Below are positions 36,961-48,656 of a stretch of 64,000 nt of DNA, piece after piece. Source of the DNA: Arabidopsis thaliana (Eukaryota; Streptophyta; Magnoliopsida; Brassicales; Brassicaceae); contig NC_003070.9 of the NCBI RefSeq assembly GCF_000001735.4, positions 27,637,971 to 27,701,970 on the forward strand, given 5' to 3'. Each line of letters begins with the position of its first letter. Positions within the stretch are counted from its first letter, which is position 1. A model generated the notes under the pieces. That model did not search any database. It saw only the letters and a program-made list of their open reading frames with translations, and was not told where the DNA came from. A program made the translations under genes and the position numbers.

Positions 36961-37877
36961 TCTAAAAAAACTATTTTCAATTGAAGCTTTGATTATAATA
37001 AAATTTATAGAACACAAATTTTGAAATATGTTTGTTGTTGATGTGGTGAGCCCACATTTTTTTTCCACATTTTTTGTCTTTTATTTATTAATTGATTTAA
37101 TTCATATTGTGAATCTTGCTACTTCCACGACAAGTACAAAGCAGAAGAAGCAGCAATACACAAAGATTGACCCATAATTTCTGTTTTTCTTCTTTCCTCT
37201 ATAAACCTTTTTCTTTTTCTAGTTTTGGTATATGTGTAACATTATCTTTTTTTGTGTGTATTTAAGGATTGATTGGTTTTTTCGCTACCACCCGCAAATG
37301 ATATGGTTGCGGACGATCGCAGTTGTTAACGTTTAAAACAATCACAAAAAACATTTTAAACTGCTCCGAATCTCTATAAAACTCTCAAAATCGCCGAATT
37401 TCAAAAGCTTCTTCCCGATAGCGTTTGTAGTTGCAGACGGTAGTGGTTGGCAAAAAACATTTTTTTATCCAAATCTTTTATTTACTACTAAAATATACAT
37501 AAACAACAAATATATTAAAAAATAGTATCAAACCCTCTATATATTAACATTAATTCTCAAAATCCTAATATTTTTCTCCATCAAAATCATATAGTCAATT
37601 CATCAACAATGGCAAGATACAAACTAAGTATTGTAATAATACTATTGATCCAAAAGTTTTGAAGTAATTCGAAACATAATTTATTTATTTTGTAATTTTG
37701 TCATATTACTTGATGTTGGTTTTTATGAACCAAAATGCATGAAGTAATAAGCATTTAACTGATAAATTTATTCGTTTTGAATAATTGTGTACAGTTTTAT
37801 ATGGTTTTTATTATAAATTATATTTATATTATTTTTTATTTTATCATAATAATATAAACTTTTCAATCAAATATGAA

Positions 37878-37917
<40 letters not shown>

Positions 37918-37984
37918 TTTTCTATAAATATGTTTACAAGTAAAAGATTCATATTTTTTTCTAAAAAATAAAAAGATATAAAAT

Positions 37985-38021
<37 letters not shown>

Positions 38022-38036
38022 TACTATAAAACGTCG

Positions 38037-38072
<36 letters not shown>

Positions 38073-38290
38073 GTTCTATAATATATTTACAAGTAAGAGT
38101 ATCATATACTTTTCTATTCATAAAAGATTTATAAAATCAAACAGATCTCCTTTCTATAAATCCGTATGTGCAATGCATGACACCTCTATAAATCTTCTTT
38201 CTGTAGTCTCTTAATTTTTCACGTTAATCAATATTCACTATTCAGTATACGAGTAACTAAATTTAAGAGAAAAGAAAAAAAGAAACAAAA
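36942..38290. other. Spacer between the LCR genes, MITE-like element and (TA)n tracts
   Basis: It holds a candidate MITE at 37270-37467 and three long (TA)n runs at 37883-37915, 37988-38019 and 38040-38071, followed by the upstream part of the LCR65 duplication copy. No gene. Confidence 0.6.
37270..37467. mobile_element. MITE-like element with imperfect inverted ends
   Basis: The left end GATTGGTTTTTTCGCTACCA and the inverse of the right end (AATGTTTTTTGCCAACCACT) pair imperfectly, and both run into GC-rich ...CGCAA/CTGCAA motifs. Inner sequence is moderately GC-rich with repeated GTTGCGG/GTTGCAG. The style recalls small Arabidopsis hAT-derived elements. I could not define a target duplication, so borders are approximate. 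Confidence 0.4.
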
Positions 38291-38880
38291 ATGGCCAAGG
38301 CAACTTCTTCACTTGTCGTCCCCATCATCTTTCTTGTGATATTTGCTTTAGGTATGCATTTATCTTTAATTTAATCATAGAGTAATGAGTTGGCATATGT
38401 ATCCAATATTGTAGACTTGTCATTCACGTAACTCTACTGTCATTTTTAGTTTCGGCTAGATTCATTGGCAATATATCATATTGTATATATCTTTGTTCAG
38501 TGTATTGATAACTCCTAAATCTTAATATAGCTTTTGTTATCTGAGTATAAACGAAATTAATTAATTTTGTTTGATATAGTTGAGCAGAATACGGGATGTT
38601 TTGATTATGATGTTTACCAACCGTGCGATCATTGTCGAGAAAGATGCCTCAAATATTATCCAGTTACAAGAAAGGCCATTTGTCGGAAAAATCATTGTGT
38701 TTGCATTGGCCCTTGTCCGGATGATAAAGCGATTCCAGATGTTAAACTCTTCAAAAATGTAAAAGAACAAATCCTAAGTTGAATGTCAAAATCATAATAT
38801 ATCTAAAAAACTATTTTCAGTTGAAGCTTTGATTATAATAAAATTTATAGAACACAAAATTTCCAGACATATGTTTGTTA
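38075..38880 (+). repeat. Tandem segmental duplication, copy B (contains LCR65)
   Basis: Partner of 36160-36960. The 3' flank remains nearly identical to copy A for about 100 bp after the stop codon, which points to a recent duplication. Confidence 0.8.
38291..38782 (+). CDS. LCR65: Defensin-like low-molecular-weight cysteine-rich peptide
   Basis: Two exons, 38291-38351 and 38580-38782, giving 87 aa. Its signal-peptide exon is identical in DNA to LCR64. The eight-cysteine mature domain keeps the framework HCRERCL-YYPVTRKA and NHC-CIGPCPDD. The stretch between the first two cysteines differs almost completely (FDYDVYQP against NDYIVGDV). It has a short C-terminal tail after the last Cys. It is a secreted peptide with a probable antimicrobial or signalling role; the target is unknown. 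Confidence 0.9.
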
Positions 38881-39162
38881 TTGATGTGGTGAGCCCACAA
38901 ATTTTCTCACAATTTTTATTTATTTAATTCTACTACTATCGGTATTCTTAATATTCTAAAACAATAACCAAACAGAGTATTAAATCTACTTATCATAAAT
39001 ATATATTTCAAATTTTTAAATATTGTCTTATATATAAAGAAGTTTTCTGTAATAAATGCATTGAATTCATGTATTGGAATATTGTTCTGTCATCAACTAG
39101 ATTAAAAAGCTAAAACTTATAAAATATATGACTTACACAACTTATTTAATTTTTCTTCTATT

Positions 39163-39515
39163 GTTCTAAAAAGCGGTTTAGACGCTAGGTGCTCAAGCTA
39201 AACATAATAAAATATATATTAGTATATTATCCCAATTTTTAAATATGTTTTATTTTCATAGACATAGTTATAAACATTTATTTATATTTTAATATAAATT
39301 ATTCTTTAGTTTTGGTTTACAATTTTATATTGTAATTTTCTAATAGATATTTTATGTAATTTTTATGTATAATATCATACTTTTAGTGTTTTATAATTAT
39401 AAATAATTGAATCACTTAAACCGCTTATATCACTTAAACATCGGTTAAACGTTCTCGACGCTAGGCATTGGATCACCGCATATATAACGCCTTGCGCTTT
39501 CTTTTTTGAACATTG
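39163..39515. mobile_element. Possible degenerate MITE with inverted ends
   Basis: The left end reads TGTTCTAAAAAGCGGTTTAG followed by ACGCTAGG. The inverse of the right end reads TGTTCAAAAAAGAAAGCGCA, with CCTAGCG further in, and AAACCGCTT recurs near 39417. The interior is AT-rich. The ends are imperfect and no target duplication was found, so it is only a candidate. Confidence 0.35.
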
Positions 39516-39956
39516 CCTATAACTAAAAGATTTACATTGTGTCGTTGTTCAACATAAATTTTTTCTTCATATGAGTTTTTTTATACCTTCTATCTAACTT
39601 TTTTCATTTGACTCATTCAACAAAAAGAGTGACAACGAATTACCAATTCCATATCTAATTCCATTTGGATACACTTTCAATACCCTACACAAGTAATACA
39701 CACCCTTCACATTAAACCCAAAGTGAGCCCTCTTGGTGAAGTAGAGGGTCTAACATTAAACCCATTTTTTCAAAACTCGAAAATAAGAATTTATTTTGAA
39801 AAGACACTTTTAAAACTCACATAATTAAGGGTATAATAGTTTCAATTAATATAAATCATAGTTGGACAATTCTAATAAACAAAGATATATATGGACAAAT
39901 CACAAAAAAAAATAAAAAAAATTCAATGTTCCCCAAAAATACCCACAAAAAAGGAA

Positions 39957-40070
39957 TATACAGACCAAATATAAAAAAGAGGGAAAATACAGACCAAATA
40001 TAAAAAAGAGGAAAACTACAGACCATATACAAAACCAAATACAAAAAAAAAGGATAAATACAGACCAACT
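39957..40070 (+). repeat. Minisatellite, unit about 29 bp, three to four copies
   Basis: ATACAGACCAAATATAAAAA plus AGAGGGAAA repeats at about 39957 and 39986, then in altered form at about 40015 and 40057. The third unit has an internal duplication of ACCAAATACAAAA-like sequence. Confidence 0.65.
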
Positions 40071-40406
40071 GCCATAAAAGAAGAAGAGAAAAGAAGACCA
40101 AATACATATCCATTGCTTGACTAGAGGAGAGAGATTAGCTTTCTCATTTACATTCATACTTTAAATTCGTGCTAATTACTATATAAATTCGTTGAATTGC
40201 ATTTTTCTCCATAACTAGAATACAGTGATAACATTTATGAACAATCAATCCAGTGAATATGATGAATATTTGATATCTTTGAAAGTTATCTTGTAATTAT
40301 AAACCTGTATAAATACCTACTCTTTCCCTAAGATCAGATATATCTTGTATCAACTTTCATCTTCTGATATTCACCAAAACTTCTATCCAAAACCAAGTTC
40401 AAAAAT

Positions 40407-41837
40407 ATGAATTGCCTCATGTTCTTCAAAATGCTATTAGCATTCTCTTTCATTAGTCTATTTTATGTTGGTAATGCACAACAATCATATGGCAATTCAA
40501 CGGTTTCGGCACTTTTCGCTTTTGGAGACTCAATACTTGACACAGGCAACAATAATCTTCTTTTAAGTGTTTCTAAAGTCAATTTTTATCCATACGGTAG
40601 AGACTTTATAGGTGGAAGAGCTACTGGGAGATTTGGAAATGGGAGAGTTTTTTCTGATATAATTGGTATGTATATATATATTGATCTCTACTTGTTGATA
40701 TACTTGTAACGGATGAATTCAATGTTTGTAATACTATGACACAAATATTATCTAATAGCAAGTCTTTGTTTTCAGCTGAGGGTTTGGGATTGAAGAATCT
40801 CTTACCAGCATATCGTGATCCATACCTCTGGAACAATGATCTAACGACTGGTGTTTGTTTCGCATCTGGTGGATCTGGACTTGATCCAATCACTGCAAGA
40901 ACAACAGTAAATTTTTCTTAGTTTGTCCAAAAGATTATAACAACTTTTATTTTATCTATAGCAAATTTTAATAGATTATATTTTGGTGTGATTAGGGAAG
41001 TATATGGGTGTCAGACCAGGTCACAGACTTCCAAAACTACATCACCAGACTAAATGGTGTAGTAGGAAATCAAGAACAAGCAAATGCAGTTATATCAAAT
41101 GCTGTTTACCTAATCTCCGCAGGAAATAATGATATTGCTATCACTTATTTTACTACGGGGGCTAGAAGATTACAATACACTCTTCCAGCCTACAATGATC
41201 AATTGGTCTCTTGGACTCGTGATCTCATAAAGGTACAAAGTTAGATTGTTTTACATATATATAGGACATAGTAAGAGATTAAAATTTTGGTCAAATTGTA
41301 TGTGACATATTCTATTGTTCCCCCTTTTTTTTTGTTATTTGAAGAGTTTATATGATATGGGTGCAAGAAAATTTGCCGTTATGGGAACATTACCGCTAGG
41401 TTGTTTACCAGGAGCAAGAGCCTTAACGAGAGCATGTGAATTATTTGTAAATCAAGGAGCTGCTATGTTCAACCAACAATTATCTGCCGACATTGACAAT
41501 CTTGGTGCAACATTTCCGGGTGCCAAATTCGTGTACGTAGATATGTACAATCCTCTTTTGGGTCTCATCATTAACCCTCAAGCTTCAGGTAATAACATGA
41601 TTCATAATTCAAGAAGAATACTCATGTGTATATATATACGTTACATTTACAATTATATTTTCCAAAAATGTAGGGTTCATTGATGTAGCTGATGCGTGTT
41701 GTTGTACGCCAACGCACTTAATACCGTGCTTGGATGCGTCTCGTTACGTGTTTTGGGATGTAGCCCATCCGACCCAGAAGTCATACGAAACCATCGCTCC
41801 ACAGATTATTGAAAATATCAAAGCAAAGCTCGCATGA
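40407..41837 (+). CDS. GDSL-type esterase/lipase
   Basis: Five exons: 40407-40665, 40776-40906, 40996-41232, 41345-41588 and 41674-41837, giving 344 aa. Signal peptide is about 1-24. Block I FAFGDSILDTGNNN carries the nucleophile S42. Block II contains FASGGSG, block III SAGNND, and block V FWDVAHPT with D319 and H322 of the triad. It is a secreted SGNH-fold hydrolase of the large plant family, acting on acyl esters in the wall or apoplast; the substrate is not predictable. The CCCTPT sequence after exon 4 is the usual cysteine-rich part before block V. All catalytic residues are present, so it looks active. No gene symbol known to me. Confidence 0.95.
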
Positions 41838-42222
41838 TCAAGTTATCAAGCTCTTTTGTTTTGATAATAAGTTATCAAGCTTTTTTTTTTCTTTTTTTCT
41901 TTCGGCAAGCTTTTTAGATTGTTATGATTAATATCGATCGGTAGGTTTTAATATCGATCGGTTACCTCAACCACAACGTCGCTCTTTGGTCAAAAACCAA
42001 ATATTTGTTACTCTTAATAAATATTTGTTTTAGATCTTCGTGTTGACTTGATCCCTCTCATCTTTTATGATCCAAATTAATTAAACTTTGTCGTCACTTT
42101 ATTTCCGATATTGAATCCAAAATATTTAGTTAAAGGCCATAGGCTTTTTGAGTTTTCTAGTAGCGCTTACTAGCCAATATCCCGAAGATACATGAACTAT
42201 ATACATCAACGTTGGATTTTTT

Positions 42223-42273
42223 CAATGAACATCACCAATTTCATGTCAAAAAAAAAAAAAAACAAAGAACATC
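42223..42273 (+). mobile_element. Micro-insertion with poly(A) and 12-bp target duplication
   Basis: CAATGAACATCA at 42223-42234 recurs as CAAAGAACATCA at 42262-42273, one mismatch. The insert is CCAATTTCATGTC followed by about 14 A. Confidence 0.4.
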
Positions 42274-43357
42274 AGTATCAACAAATTAAAAATCTAATCT
42301 CCTGTTTTAGTTTTTTTTTTTTTTTAAATCACGTGCATAGCTTTGTTTTGACATTAGAACATGACTTTTCCAAAATATTTCAGATTTATGAATGCTACTG
42401 TACTATTTCTTTTCGATTCGGTCCATATTCCTTACTTTATTCAGAGAGCCTTCAAACACCGTTTTCGTGGAGCATCTTTTTATGTCGATTGTGATAATAT
42501 TGAAGTTTTTGAATTTATTTTTCTTACAGTTTTTGTCTTTTTTTGTAAAACGAAAACTCTAGATTTAAATCTCACACTGCTTCATATAGCTAGATTCCTT
42601 TGCCTGCCACTAAATCCAAAACCTCACGTGAATTTTAGTTTTGAACTAGTCCCCATTTCGAGAATTTTAGTGTAGGAATAGCAATATAATTTAAACGATC
42701 TTGTTAATTATAAAATACCTATCAGTTCATAAAATTAAATTTAATTTGATATAGTTTGGAAATTAGTGAACTCTACAAAAGTGTTTTAACTTTTAACGAT
42801 TAGAACTTTTATTGCTTAGACACCAGTACGTCTTGTGATTAAACCAATGTGGAGAAGAAAATGTAAATGGTATCATGTATGACTAGCAAATTATTGACTT
42901 AAGAGTCATATAAAACAAAAGTTCGAATTAAGTTCTTTAGTCTTCTGACAGCATCGAGAGGTGAGATAAGTTTCCTCATTACTACATTCCCCAAAACACA
43001 TATTCGTTAAGACGTTAACGTTCGTTGTCTACAACAACAATGTAAAATAACTTTAAAAAAAAAAAAGTAAGTAACTAAATGTACAAATCTTCTTTAGGAC
43101 TGATGGATTTAGATTGATATATGATAGTTACTAGTTACGTTGTTAAAAAAAATGGTATTAAATCACTAACAACGAATAATTCATTTTATAGCTACTAGTC
43201 AATACGATAATTTTAGTTTTCAGCTAACAATATTAATAGTTGATAATTCTCTACTTTCAACTTATTTCTTGTACAAACCGTATTATGTAATGTAGGTAAG
43301 CTTATTCTCATGATTAGCTCATTTGATCTAATTTTAATATTTATATAAAAAACTTAT

Positions 43358-43410
43358 AAACCCTAATAAAAAAATATCTGACCAAAAAAAAAAAAAAACC
43401 CTAATAAAAA
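43358..43410 (+). mobile_element. Micro-insertion with poly(A) and 16-bp target duplication
   Basis: AAACCCTAATAAAAAA is perfect at 43358-43373 and 43395-43410. The insert ends in TATCTGACC plus about 11 A, next to the second copy. It lies about 30 bp upstream of the TATA box of the thaumatin-like gene. Confidence 0.5.
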
Positions 43411-43521
43411 ACAAACAGTACACTGTTTTTTCTCTCTATAAAGAGAAAATCTCCAAAAGCAATGACCAATGAGAAATGTGAAGTTGCTCTTCCACTAAAG
43501 TTGAAATCAGAAAAACCATCA

Positions 43522-44984
43522 ATGGCTTCTTCATCATCTCTCTTTCTCCTCCCTCTCCTTCTTCTTGTCTCCCAAGCTTCAGGTATTATATTCTTCCTTT
43601 TACTCTATTTTTAACCTCAAATCTTCTAAATTTAAATTCATAGATTAATCACATCAAACGAAAGTAATGACATGGCTTTTAGCCTTTAAGGTTAAGTGGT
43701 TAACTTTACTTTTGTTTGTGATGATAAGCTTCAACGGTTATATTTTACAACAAGTGCACGTACACTGTCTGGCCTGGGATCCAACCTAGCTCCGGTCAGT
43801 CATTACTCGCCGGCGGCGGATTTAAACTGTCGCCGAACAGAGCTTACACTCTCCAACTTCCACCGCTCTGGTCCGGTCGCTTCTGGGGCCGCCACGGTTG
43901 CTCCTTTGACAGATCTGGCCGTGGTCGCTGCGCCACCGGAGACTGTGGTGGTTCTTTCCTCTGTAACGGAGCTGGCGGTGTACCTCCGGCTACTCTTGCC
44001 GAGATCACCCTCGGTCATGACATGGACTTTTATGACGTCAGCCTCGTTGATGGGTATGTCTCACTTAAAACCAATTTTTTCAATTCGGGTTCGGCTTAAA
44101 TTTTGGTTCAGTTATAAGAAAAACCACTATTTAATCGTATTTTTAACTATCAATGCAATATTATATTTTAACATATTATTGAATAAGTAATATGAATTTG
44201 AATGAAAAACGATTTTGTTTGGCCGTTAACGTTAATAAGGAGTGAATAAAAGATGAGAATTCTTAAACCGAACCAAATGGAAACCGGTTATAGTTTTCAT
44301 GAATCAAACCAGCCTATGAAATAGTTTTTTTTAAAAAATTAAAATTAATTTATAATTGTTTAGCATCTTTTAAATAACTAAGCATACTTTATTAATATTA
44401 AACAAACTAAACTCATCATTGTACTTAAATTAGTTACAGTATAAGAGTATAACTAAACCGAACTTTATTCATAACTTAACAAAACCGAAACTGAAGTGAA
44501 TTTCAAATAATTTTCTCTTACAAAACCTGATTGTACCAAAAAAGCCGAAACCAAGCAGCTCTAACATCAATAGTTTTACACATATTTGTTACTCACATAA
44601 TATTAATTAATTATCTTGTTAATCAATGATGTTAGATATAACTTGGCGATGTCGATAATGCCGGTGAAGGGTACGGGAAAGTGTACCTACGCTGGTTGCG
44701 TAAGCGACCTGAACCGGATGTGCCCGGTTGGTCTACAAGTCCGTTCACGTGACGGGACACAGGTAGTAGCCTGTAAAAGCGCATGCTCTGCGTTTAACTC
44801 ACCACGCTATTGCTGTACCGGCTTGTTCGGTAACCCACAGTCATGCAAGCCAACGGCTTACTCTAAGATCTTCAAGGTAGCTTGCCCTAAGGCTTACTCA
44901 TACGCCTACGATGACCCAACTAGCATTGCGACATGTTCTAAAGCTAATTATGTCGTCACTTTTTGCCCTCACCGCGGCCGTTGA
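43522..44984 (+). CDS. Thaumatin-like protein (PR-5 family)
   Basis: Three exons, 43522-43582, 43729-44053 and 44636-44984, giving 244 aa. The signal peptide MASSSSLFLLPLLLLVSQAS begins at this ATG. An in-frame ATG at 43462 would add 20 charged residues before it. The TATA box at 43436 lies only about 25 bp upstream of 43462, so the transcript probably starts at or after that ATG; I therefore prefer 43522. The mature protein has the 16 cysteines of large thaumatin-like proteins, including YCC, and ends in FCPHRGR. These are secreted, glucan-binding or antifungal proteins. The second intron (about 580 nt) is long for the family. Confidence 0.93.
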
Positions 44985-45615
44985 TTAAAGGGATTGACAT
45001 CTATGAATAATTTTGCTTGACTATTTAGTACGAGATCTTCTTTTTGAGTTATCGACCCGTTTTTTTGTTTTGGAATTTAGTGATTTCATCGATTTGTTAC
45101 AAAGAACATGCATTATTTATGCGTCTTTTAAAAAATTAGTGATGTCTAATTCGTTTGTTAAGTACTGCACTTTATAATAAAACAAGAAAACAGATTTATA
45201 AAAGGAAAAAAAAAACATATAATACCGTATTAAAACCGAATAGTTCAACCAATCTTAATTTTTTTTCCAAGAAATATAATTTGAAGATACATTTAGTTAA
45301 GAATCAAAATTCAAAAGGAACTATAGGTTTAAGTTTAACTAGCTCAACTCATGCTTCTATGTCATTTAGAATAAAATCTCAAAAGTATTAGACAGAAAAC
45401 GAGATTTGGATACGCTCTAGCAACATGGCAGATTATTAAATACAAACCCATTGAATTATTACCATGCAAGTTTGACTTAATTCCCATCGTGAAGCAAATA
45501 AATGAATAATAAAATTTCAAAGTAATTAAGTGGACATTATATACACCAGTGCCCTTTTTCATCGAATAAACCAAAACAAATCAGGAGAAAAAAAAAAGAA
45601 AAAAAAATCAAGAAT
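44985..45615. other. Intergenic, AT-rich
   Basis: It holds the thaumatin-like 3' UTR and the short promoter of the next ORF, with a TATA-like TTATATACA at about 45538. The reading frame over 45155-45391 has no coding character. Confidence 0.45.
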
Positions 45616-45912
45616 ATGGCCTCGAACATTTGGAGAGATGTATTAAATTGGGTAATACCGGCTGCGTTTATGACTCTTGGATTAACATGTCTATCGCTAA
45701 TCGGTGTTGCTATTTTTGGAGGTGTGCGATTGGTACGGTTTGCTACCAGAGATGAGAAATTCGATTTTGTGTCCGATATTGTTATTGTCTTATTTCTTGC
45801 CTGTGCCACCGTTGTTTTCCTCTTTCTCGCCTACCATAGCTTCAAACAAGCAATTCTTAATGTCCGACGTAATCGCTCCCAAGATCCTTCGACGGTTCTA
45901 CCCCCTGATTAA
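45616..45912 (+). CDS. Small two-transmembrane hypothetical protein
   Basis: A 98-aa single-exon ORF with two hydrophobic segments, about residues 13-36 and 53-76. The linker between them (RLVRFATRDEKFDF) and the C-terminus (NVRRNRSQDPSTVLPPD) are charged. The ATG is preceded by an A-rich leader and a TATA-like element about 75 bp upstream. Balanced use of all bases and a hairpin-like membrane topology make a real gene likely. I recognise no named family. Confidence 0.65.
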   Translation: MASNIWRDVLNWVIPAAFMTLGLTCLSLIGVAIFGGVRLVRFATRDEKFDFVSDIVIVLFLACATVVFLFLAYHSFKQAILNVRRNRSQDPSTVLPPD

Positions 45913-46777
45913 TAGTAATTTTTATCACTGTTTCTAGTAACACATAGTATAAACTAAAGTTAATACTCTTGTATAGGCACAAGAAACAAGAAAGCGTATA
46001 CTCGTTCATGTCGTTTCTTGTTTAGTTTTCGTACATAACAGTTTGTATAATAAAACTATTTAAATTATTTCCGGAAATTTCATAAAGATAGACATGGTTC
46101 AATAAATATCTTAAAATTCCCAATCGTTTTCAATAATATATTATTCAAATGCCACAGTCGTAATCTTAAACGGAGAATCAATGTCTTTTCTCTCCCACTT
46201 ATAGTTTCAGATTCCCACATAGAGGTAGATATTGACATCTTACTCTAACAATATATTCTTAATTTTGATACGCATTATGTAATAATAATAAATAATGCTA
46301 CATGAATACAAACTATACAAAAAACACACTATAATTTAATAACCAACAAAGAAAGATTAAGTAGCAAGTTTAGAGAGTTTTTTTTTTTTCATTTTGCTTT
46401 TTTGTTGTTGTTAATTCTCTGTTTTTCTCTTCATACTTTTCTCCATAACATTTTTCATAATTTTACTAGTTGATGACTCTACTACCATTGATCAACCTAT
46501 TAATAAAAAAAACTTATTACAAAATAAAACTAATAGTAATTGATAACAAGAGTAATTAGTGAAGGAAAATAACTCATTCAGAAATATTATTAGCAGGACA
46601 AAAAATATCAAATATTAATGGTTAATAAAAATAGGAATAAATATAAATAGTTAATTAATTAAAAGCCATGAAGGGTAGCCATAGAAAAAGCATCAAGCAT
46701 CTCACCAATCAAAAGCAAATGATCAGAAAAACTCTATAAAAACGTCAAAAACAGAAACTCAAATCACAAAACAAAAA
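45913..46777. other. Intergenic, CML26 promoter side
   Basis: AT-rich, no gene. A TATA-like CTCTATAAAAACG sits near 46733, about 45 bp before the CML26 ATG. Confidence 0.45.
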
Positions 46778-47269
46778 ATGGCAAACACAAATCTTGAATC
46801 CACCAACAAATCCACAACACCATCAACGGATATGGAGCTAAAGAAAGTCTTCGACAAGTTCGATGCCAACGGCGACGGGAAAATCTCAGTTTCAGAACTC
46901 GGAAACGTTTTCAAATCCATGGGAACGTCGTACACTGAGGAGGAGCTAAACCGTGTATTAGACGAAATCGACATCGACTGCGACGGTTTCATCAATCAAG
47001 AAGAGTTTGCTACCATTTGTCGATCATCTTCCTCCGCTGTAGAGATCCGTGAAGCGTTCGATCTCTACGATCAGAATAAAAACGGTTTGATTTCGTCCTC
47101 TGAGATCCATAAAGTTCTGAATCGTCTTGGTATGACTTGCTCTGTTGAAGATTGTGTGAGAATGATTGGTCATGTTGATACTGATGGCGATGGAAATGTT
47201 AATTTCGAGGAGTTTCAGAAGATGATGTCGTCGCCTGAGCTCGTTAAGGGAACCGTTGCGAACTCTTAG
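46778..47269 (+). CDS. CML26: Calmodulin-like calcium sensor
   Basis: Single exon, 163 aa. Four EF-hand loops of 12 residues: D29-E40, D65-E76, D98-E109 and D134-E145. All have Asp at position 1 and Glu at position 12, so all four should bind Ca2+. The second and third loops (DIDCDGFINQEE and DQNKNGLISSSE) fit the canonical pattern. The N-terminal 20 residues are Ser/Thr-rich. It has no myristoylation or prenylation signal, so it is soluble. Its close relative is CML27. It relays Ca2+ changes to target proteins not visible here. The symbol is from gene order. Confidence 0.93.
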   Translation: MANTNLESTNKSTTPSTDMELKKVFDKFDANGDGKISVSELGNVFKSMGTSYTEEELNRVLDEIDIDCDGFINQEEFATICRSSSSAVEIREAFDLYDQNKNGLISSSEIHKVLNRLGMTCSVEDCVRMIGHVDTDGDGNVNFEEFQKMMSSPELVKGTVANS

Positions 47270-48621
47270 AGTTCCGATTTTCTTTTTATAAAAATTTACA
47301 TTTTAAGTTTTAAAGGTTTTTAACAACAAATTTACTTTATATGTAAGTAAGCATTCTGCTGTGCAAATTTTAAACTTGTTTCTTTTTTTTTTCTTTTTTT
47401 TTTCCGGCATTGCATTTAAATTTTAGATCAATTTATTATGAGTTGCATAATTTGGATGAAATTTTATTGGAGAAAAGACTTTCACTAAAGAATCGGTTAT
47501 AATAATTATGAAAGACTGAATAATGAAATGGTCAACAAAGACGCTATTTGTCTGGAATCTGATTCTTCTTTTGTGTGGCCTGAAAAACGGGAATCTAATT
47601 CGGTTTAAAATACGGGCTTTTTAAAGGCCCAGCTTTGAGTTGAGCCCAATTAGAATTCTATTCACCTTTTTTTTAGTAGCTTGAGAGATTCCACTTTTTT
47701 CTTGTCAACTGAAATTGTGCCAATGATAAGAACCAAGGCCTTATTAGTCTGTCTCTACAAGCACAACACTTTTTTTTTTTTGTTCCTGTATATGTTTAAA
47801 AACTAAAAATGAATTATGATTATAAAGTAAAAGTGACTCAAAATATCTATCTCACCATAAATCATAGTTATTACCTTAAGACATGGCGTGATCGAGTCGA
47901 TTGATCGAGGCATTGAGCATTTATATACCACACACACGGTTACATAAGGTCGGGCTATATATGAAACACGTGAAATGTCACATTTCATAGTTCTTTTAAT
48001 GGTGCAAATTCTGATGTCTCCATCTCACCATTTAATACTGCTGAATTAACTTTTGCCCCTTCCATTCCATTGTATATTCTATTGTATTTAACTTCACGTA
48101 ATTTAGTTCACGACGTTGACCTTTTTTTTAATTAGCAAAATCAGTGGATCATACAGTATTTTCTAAATACTTCCTAATCGTAATATATTCATTTTACTAT
48201 GAAAATAAAATCTGAAATCAGATTCATTCTCATCTTGAATAATCATTTTTCTGCGTTAAAACAATAATTCGCGTCGAAACACAGTTGGTATATAGAGGAA
48301 AACAACTTTAAAAGCGTGTGAGCTTAGGTGAAAAATGTCAAAGAGAAAAGGAAATAGGTAGGTATGATTCAATTTGAACATCATGATTTTTAATCTGATA
48401 TTTTCTAATCAACACAACAAAATTACACATTTAAGGGGAAAAAATAAAACTGAAGCATATGCAGTAGTATTTGGTAATCCCAACAAACAAAAAAACAATC
48501 AGAAAAGGAGGATAACGTTATCATTATGTTGTAATCCATGATTTCACATGCCAACAGCTGCACTTATGATAAAGAACCCCTCTCTTATTAATCTTCAAAC
48601 CTAATCAACAAATTATTAAGT

Positions 48622-48656
<35 letters not shown>

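Larger units (their letters stand above)
38783..40406. other. Intergenic between LCR65 and the GDSL gene
   Basis: Very AT-rich. It contains a possible old MITE (39163-39515) and a minisatellite (39957-40070). Two overlapping minus-strand ORFs across 39856-40157 come from the minisatellite and are not genes. The 3' end is the GDSL promoter and leader. Confidence 0.5.
41838..43521. other. Intergenic, GDSL 3' flank and thaumatin-like promoter
   Basis: AT-rich. The 13-mer AAGTTATCAAGCT occurs twice at about 41840 and 41869, and TTAATATCGATCGGT twice at about 41929-41961. Two poly(A) micro-insertions lie at 42223-42273 and 43358-43410. A TATA box (CTATAAAG) is at 43436-43443. No other gene. Confidence 0.5.

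Noticed and set aside
39856-40157. Minus-strand membrane-like ORFs
   Set aside because: The hydrophobic translation comes from the minisatellite and A/T runs; two frames show the same repeated pattern.
41840-41925. AAGTTATCAAGCT duplication and poly(T)
   Set aside because: Repeats overlap and nest, and the inserted piece lacks a clear A or T tail next to one copy. Local tandem duplication explains it.
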